Source of the DNA: Clostridia bacterium
GTDB lineage: Bacteria > Bacillota > Clostridia > Christensenellales > Aristaeellaceae
Assembly: GCA_900759005.1 (NCBI GenBank)
Contig: CAAEUQ010000103.1
Span: 1-9,073, forward strand
Direction: 5' to 3'
Length of the DNA stretch: 9,073 nucleotides
The position numbers and the translations under genes were made by a program. Below, piece after piece: positions 6,186 through 9,073 of the stretch. The notes under the pieces were generated by a model. That model ran no database searches. It was not told where the DNA came from and saw nothing but the letters and a program-made list of their open reading frames with translations. The first letter of the stretch is position 1. Every line of letters begins with the position of its first letter.

Positions 6186-6196
6186 CACAAGCCGGG
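6167..6196 (-). terminator. Rho-independent terminator of the polyferredoxin gene
   Basis: CCCGGCT (6196-6190) and AGCCGGG (6180-6174) form a 7-bp GC-rich stem around a 9-nt loop, followed on the minus strand by C and six T (6172-6167). It lies 22 nt after the ferredoxin stop. The MoxR -10 box begins four bases beyond the T-run. Confidence 0.88.
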
Positions 6197-6218
6197 TTAA
6201 AATGTGGGAGAAAAGCCG

Positions 6219-6599
6219 TTACTTTTCCACCACGGACAGGATCTCCATCGGGCACGCCTTCGCGCAAATGCCGCAGGAAATGCACTTCGTCGCGGTTTCC
6301 CCGAGCGTCATCACCTTCATCGGGCACGCCGCAACGCACTCGCCGCAGCCAGTGCAGAGCTTTTTATTGATCATATACACGCCGGTCTTTGGGTTCTGCG
6401 TGATTGCGCCATGCTTGCACGTGCGCATACATTTGCCGCACTGAACGCAGGTATTGACCTTTACCGCGCCGTTTTTCTCAACGATCTGAATGCAGGACTT
6501 AGCCTGATCGAACACCTTATAAAACGCCTCCGAGCACGCGCGCACGCAGCTCAGGCACGCCATACAGGGGCGATCCTTGCGAACTTCCAACTTTTTCAT
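6219..6599 (-). CDS. Polyferredoxin with four [4Fe-4S] motifs
   Basis: A 126-residue soluble electron carrier made of four CxxCxxCxxxC motifs: C12-C22, C51-C61, C82-C92 and C106-C116, enough ligands for four [4Fe-4S] clusters. Motifs 3 and 4 end in CP as in classical ferredoxins, while 1 and 2 end in CS and CK. A lone C36 lies between motifs 1 and 2. The size and cluster count recall HydN/HycB/CooF-type electron-transfer subunits, but all four motifs have the simple ferredoxin spacing rather than the long gaps of that family. The ATG at 6599 has GGAGGT 7 nt upstream. It is monocistronic, with its own promoter and terminator, and no hydrogenase or dehydrogenase partner lies in the window. The Fe-S assignment is secure; the redox partner is unknown. 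Confidence 0.9.
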   Translation of the reverse strand: MKKLEVRKDRPCMACLSCVRACSEAFYKVFDQAKSCIQIVEKNGAVKVNTCVQCGKCMRTCKHGAITQNPKTGVYMINKKLCTGCGECVAACPMKVMTLGETATKCISCGICAKACPMEILSVVEK

Positions 6600-6632
6600 G
6601 CTTGCAACCTCCGTTTGTTATCCATACAAAAT

Positions 6633-6661
6633 ATTATACACGATATTTCGTCCTTTGTAAA
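6633..6661 (-). promoter_or_regulatory. Sigma-A type promoter of the polyferredoxin gene
   Basis: TTTACA (6661-6656, 5 of 6 matches to TTGACA), a 17-bp spacer and a perfect TATAAT (6638-6633). The predicted start is near 6626, giving a leader of about 27 nt. It lies in the short gap after miaA, where I see no clear miaA terminator. Confidence 0.83.
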
Positions 6662-6689
6662 CGCCCAATTTCGTGTAAAAACGAGAATT

Positions 6690-7643
6690 TCATTTTGCAG
6701 GCGCGTTTTGTTCGGCGATTATTCGCCATTTCTCGTAAATCTCTTTCGCAATTTCACTCGCTGGGCGTCCTTCGGCAGGAATCCAGATCGTCCGCGCGTC
6801 GCGCCGCAGCCACGTCATCTGGCGCTTGGCATAATTGCGCGTCGCCTGCTTTACGTCGGCAATCGCCTGATTTATGCTCGTTCTGCCTTCGAGCGCAGCG
6901 GCGATTTCCTTATAACCGATTGCCTGAACCGCCGTAGGTGAATCCCCGTTTTCGCGCACGAGCGCGCGCACCTCGTTGATCAGACCTCGCTCGAGCATTT
7001 CGTCCACCCGCCGCGAAATTCGCTCGTAAAGCGCCTCTCGATTCCATTCCAGCGCGAAGATCGTTTCGCAGTAATCGCCTTCGCGCTGCGCGTCCTCGCG
7101 TGATTGCTCCGTCTGCGTTTTTCCGGTCAAACGGTAGATTTCAATCGCGCGCGCCACACGCCGCACGTCGTTTTCATGTAGCCGCGCTGCGGATTCGGGA
7201 TCGATTTTCTCAAGCATTTCATGCAGACGCGTCCTCCCGCGCGGTTCATCTGCAAGGGCAAGCAGCTCCGCGTGCATTGTATCGTCGCTCTTTTCCGAAA
7301 AGCGCATCGGGCGCGTGACGGCGTCGATGTAAAGCCCGGTTCCGCCGCAGAGAAGCGGCTGTTTACTACGCTGGAGGATTTCAGCAATCGCCCGATTCGC
7401 CCGATCACGGTATTTCGCTGCGGTGCAGCGCTCATTCGGCGAAAACACGCCCAGCATATGATGCGGAACGCCGCGCATTTCACTTTTCGTCGGCGTCGCG
7501 GAAAGAATTTCCATTCCGCGATAGACCTGCATCGAATCTGCGGACACAACCTCGCCATTTGCAAGCAAACAGAATTCTACCGCGCACGCAGTTTTTCCCG
7601 ACGCGGTCGGTCCGGTAATCACCGGAAGGAAAGGCTTTTCCAC
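6690..7643 (-). CDS. miaA: tRNA dimethylallyltransferase
   Basis: Transfers a dimethylallyl group to N6 of A37 in tRNAs reading UNN codons (i6A37), which steadies codon-anticodon pairing. It has 317 residues, the normal length. Visible are the P-loop GPTASGKT (residues 11-18), SADSMQVY (34-41, with catalytic D36), GVPHHML (58-64), GGTGLYID (100-107), the AIGYKE element, and the C-terminal tRNA-binding run TRNYAKRQMTWLRRD. The start is GTG at 7643, preceded by AAGGAGG about 9 nt upstream, and that site overlaps the mutL stop. The 14-bp gap and mutL-miaA order are typical of Bacillota, so the two are almost certainly one operon. No clear terminator follows, so read-through toward the ferredoxin gene is possible. 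Confidence 0.97.
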   Translation of the reverse strand: MEKPFLPVITGPTASGKTACAVEFCLLANGEVVSADSMQVYRGMEILSATPTKSEMRGVPHHMLGVFSPNERCTAAKYRDRANRAIAEILQRSKQPLLCGGTGLYIDAVTRPMRFSEKSDDTMHAELLALADEPRGRTRLHEMLEKIDPESAARLHENDVRRVARAIEIYRLTGKTQTEQSREDAQREGDYCETIFALEWNREALYERISRRVDEMLERGLINEVRALVRENGDSPTAVQAIGYKEIAAALEGRTSINQAIADVKQATRNYAKRQMTWLRRDARTIWIPAEGRPASEIAKEIYEKWRIIAEQNAPAK

Positions 7644-7657
7644 CGCCTGAATCCTCC

Positions 7658-9073
7658 TTACTGAATCCGTTTGAACATCTTTTCGAGGTCACGCCGCGAA
7701 ATCATCTTGACCACCGGACGGCCGTGCGGACAGGTCGGTGGCGCGCCGGTCGACAGCATTTCGCGTATCAGCGCGTCGATTTCACTTTCGGAAAGCGAAT
7801 CGCCGCCCTTTACCGCCGCCTTGCACGCCATTTGTGCAAGCTCGGCATATCGCGCATCGCGCGTCGCGGTTTTCAGCCTTGAAAGCGCGCCGATCGTTTC
7901 CATAAACAGCGGGCGAACCTCGGCTTTACCCATGATATACGGAACCGCGCGGATTTGCACATCCGTTTCACCGAACGACTCGACTTCATAGCCCGCTTCG
8001 TTCAGGAATTGTTTGTTCTCTACAATCAGCGACATTTCCTTCGCTGAAACGCGAATCACGATCGGTGTAAGCAAACCCTGCGAAGCCTCGCCCGCTTCCA
8101 TCTGCTTCCTGAATTTTTCAAACATCAGCCGTTCGTGCGCCGCGTGCTGATCGATCAGGAGCAACGCTTCGCCCGATTCGATCAGTATGTAAGTCTTAAA
8201 CGCCACGCCCAGCACGCGGTATTCCGGTTTGTTTTCCACAGGCGGCATTTCGCTTGCGTCTAAATTATTCACAGACCGCGTGCTGTTTTTAGGCGAATTA
8301 TTATCATTCTCAACAGACTCCGCCCTATTATCGATGATGTGTTTCACATTATATACAGACTTTGGTCTATTTTTCTCGTTTTCAAGCCCGCAATTCACAG
8401 ACTTTAGTTTGTTTTCAATGATTCTCAATCTGTTTTCATCCTTCAGACGCACCGGATCACATTCTCTTAGCGTGCGGCTGGAGGAAACGAACGGCAGCGG
8501 CGTATGTGCTTCCGGATTTGCTTTCTGCGTTTCCGCAATGTGCGTGCCCATTCCGGGAAGCGGCGGCATTTGCGGTTTTTTCAGCGCAGCGGATTCAATC
8601 GTCATTTGCGGTTTTTCAATGCTTTGCGGCCTTTTTTCGCCTGAAGAAACGATTTCGCGAATGCTCGGTGTTTGGGTGAACATATTCGTCTGCGTCGGCT
8701 TTTCCGCGGGGATCACCTCTCGAACGCTTGCTGTTTTCGTGATTTCGCGCGCAGACGCGGAATCACGTTTCCAATCGAGCACGTGTTCGCCTTCAAACGC
8801 GCTGGAAAGCAGTTTTTCGACGGTTGCCTGCGTGCCCGCTTCATCGCGGAAGCGAACTTCGAGCTTATTGGGATGAACATTTACATCGATTGCATTCGGC
8901 GGCAGCGTCAAATTCAGCGCGCACATCGGATAGAGCCCGATCGTCACGCGGCTGCGGCAAACCTGCTCGAGCGCGCGCGTGAGCAATCCGCAGCGAACGC
9001 TTCTTCCATTAATGAAAAACATCTGATGCGCCCGCGTGGATTTCGCCAATTCGCCCACGCCGATCAATCCCCA
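7658..9073 (-). CDS. mutL: DNA mismatch repair protein MutL; N-terminal ATPase part outside the window
   Basis: Couples mismatch recognition by MutS to strand nicking. The window holds 471 codons and enters within the transducer domain (FFINGRSVR, then NAIDVNVHPNKLEVRFRDE at about 8845-8900). The GHKL ATPase half lies beyond the right edge. An unusually long, low-complexity linker follows (about 8230-8790). The C-terminal endonuclease/dimerisation domain (7661-8229) has intact metal-site motifs: DQHAAHERLMFE (from 8152, the DQHA-x2-E-x4-E nuclease motif), ACKAAVKGG, and CPHGRP (7732-7715). It is therefore the nicking type found in bacteria without MutH. The linker carries a regular 42-bp in-frame repeat, described separately, and is more AT- and Asn-rich than the rest of the gene. 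It leads directly into miaA, with a TAA stop inside the miaA ribosome binding region. Confidence 0.97.
   Translation of the reverse strand, partial: WGLIGVGELAKSTRAHQMFFINGRSVRCGLLTRALEQVCRSRVTIGLYPMCALNLTLPPNAIDVNVHPNKLEVRFRDEAGTQATVEKLLSSAFEGEHVLDWKRDSASAREITKTASVREVIPAEKPTQTNMFTQTPSIREIVSSGEKRPQSIEKPQMTIESAALKKPQMPPLPGMGTHIAETQKANPEAHTPLPFVSSSRTLRECDPVRLKDENRLRIIENKLKSVNCGLENEKNRPKSVYNVKHIIDNRAESVENDNNSPKNSTRSVNNLDASEMPPVENKPEYRVLGVAFKTYILIESGEALLLIDQHAAHERLMFEKFRKQMEAGEASQGLLTPIVIRVSAKEMSLIVENKQFLNEAGYEVESFGETDVQIRAVPYIMGKAEVRPLFMETIGALSRLKTATRDARYAELAQMACKAAVKGGDSLSESEIDALIREMLSTGAPPTCPHGRPVVKMISRRDLEKMFKRIQ
8272..8439 (-). repeat. Four degenerate 42-bp in-frame repeats in the MutL linker
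   Basis: The string CAGAC (plus strand) recurs at 8272, 8314, 8356 and 8398, each exactly 42 bp apart, followed by a loosely kept T-rich core. In protein this is a 14-residue unit of two heptads, with Asn at the second heptad position in nearly every one. The second heptads read ENKLKSV, KNRPKSV, DNRAESV and KNSTRSV. The block is much more AT-rich than flanking mutL. It looks like an old tandem expansion of a 21- or 42-bp unit within a disordered linker. Confidence 0.75.

Noticed and set aside
6661..6689. Terminator between miaA and the ferredoxin gene
   Set aside because: Only a four-pair stem around TCGT/ACGA could be drawn, with no T-run placed correctly.
8272..8439. CRISPR-like array
   Set aside because: Only about 5 bp are identical between units, and the block is in frame inside the MutL linker; there are no unique spacers and no cas genes.
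8229..8876. Open plus-strand frame of 215 codons, Phe/Ser-rich and membrane-like, opposite mutL
   Set aside because: Its apparent FTD repeats and hydrophobic character are the antisense image of the MutL linker repeat. No ribosome binding site or promoter was seen.

Overview
The window looks like a chromosomal stretch from an anaerobic, fairly GC-rich member of the Bacillota, most likely class Clostridia. This is an inference from strong AGGAGG-type ribosome binding sites, near-consensus sigma-A promoters (TTGACA / 17 bp / TATAAT type), a clostridial-type N-terminus on the family I pyrophosphatase, a mutL-miaA gene pair, and a formate-tetrahydrofolate ligase next to ferredoxin-type genes. I see no mobile elements, tRNAs, rRNAs or CRISPR arrays. 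No gene looks broken; fhs and mutL are cut only by the window edges. All genes but one lie on the minus strand.

Layout from left to right. (1) 1-1205, minus: a divergent formate-tetrahydrofolate ligase (fhs), cut at its C-terminus, behind a strong promoter and a folded leader of about 108 nt. (2) 1320-1421: a divergent promoter region with an AT-rich 7-bp dyad between the two promoters. (3) 1453-2406, plus: a trigger-factor-like protein that keeps the FKBP and C-terminal chaperone domains but lacks the ribosome-binding domain, ended by a perfect 14-bp hairpin terminator. (4) 2447-3883, minus: a pfkB-family kinase and inorganic pyrophosphatase operon with abutting genes. (5) 4034-6128, minus: a MoxR-type AAA+ ATPase followed by an overlapping VWA (CoxE/ViaA-like) protein. 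(6) 6219-6599, minus: a small four-cluster polyferredoxin with its own promoter and terminator. (7) 6690-9073, minus: miaA and mutL (mutL cut at its N-terminus), spaced as one operon.

Likely roles: fhs feeds formate into the folate one-carbon pool. Pyrophosphatase removes PPi, and its kinase partner acts on an unknown sugar or nucleoside. The MoxR/VWA pair resembles metalloenzyme-maturation ATPase systems such as RavA-ViaA and sits beside an Fe-S protein. MutL and MiaA serve mismatch repair and tRNA modification.

The most interesting items are the fhs leader, which has riboswitch-like architecture and two mutually exclusive pairings, one covering the ribosome binding site; the RBD-less trigger factor; the unusual Fhs active-site motifs; and an in-frame 4 x 42 bp (14-residue, two-heptad) degenerate repeat in the MutL linker.
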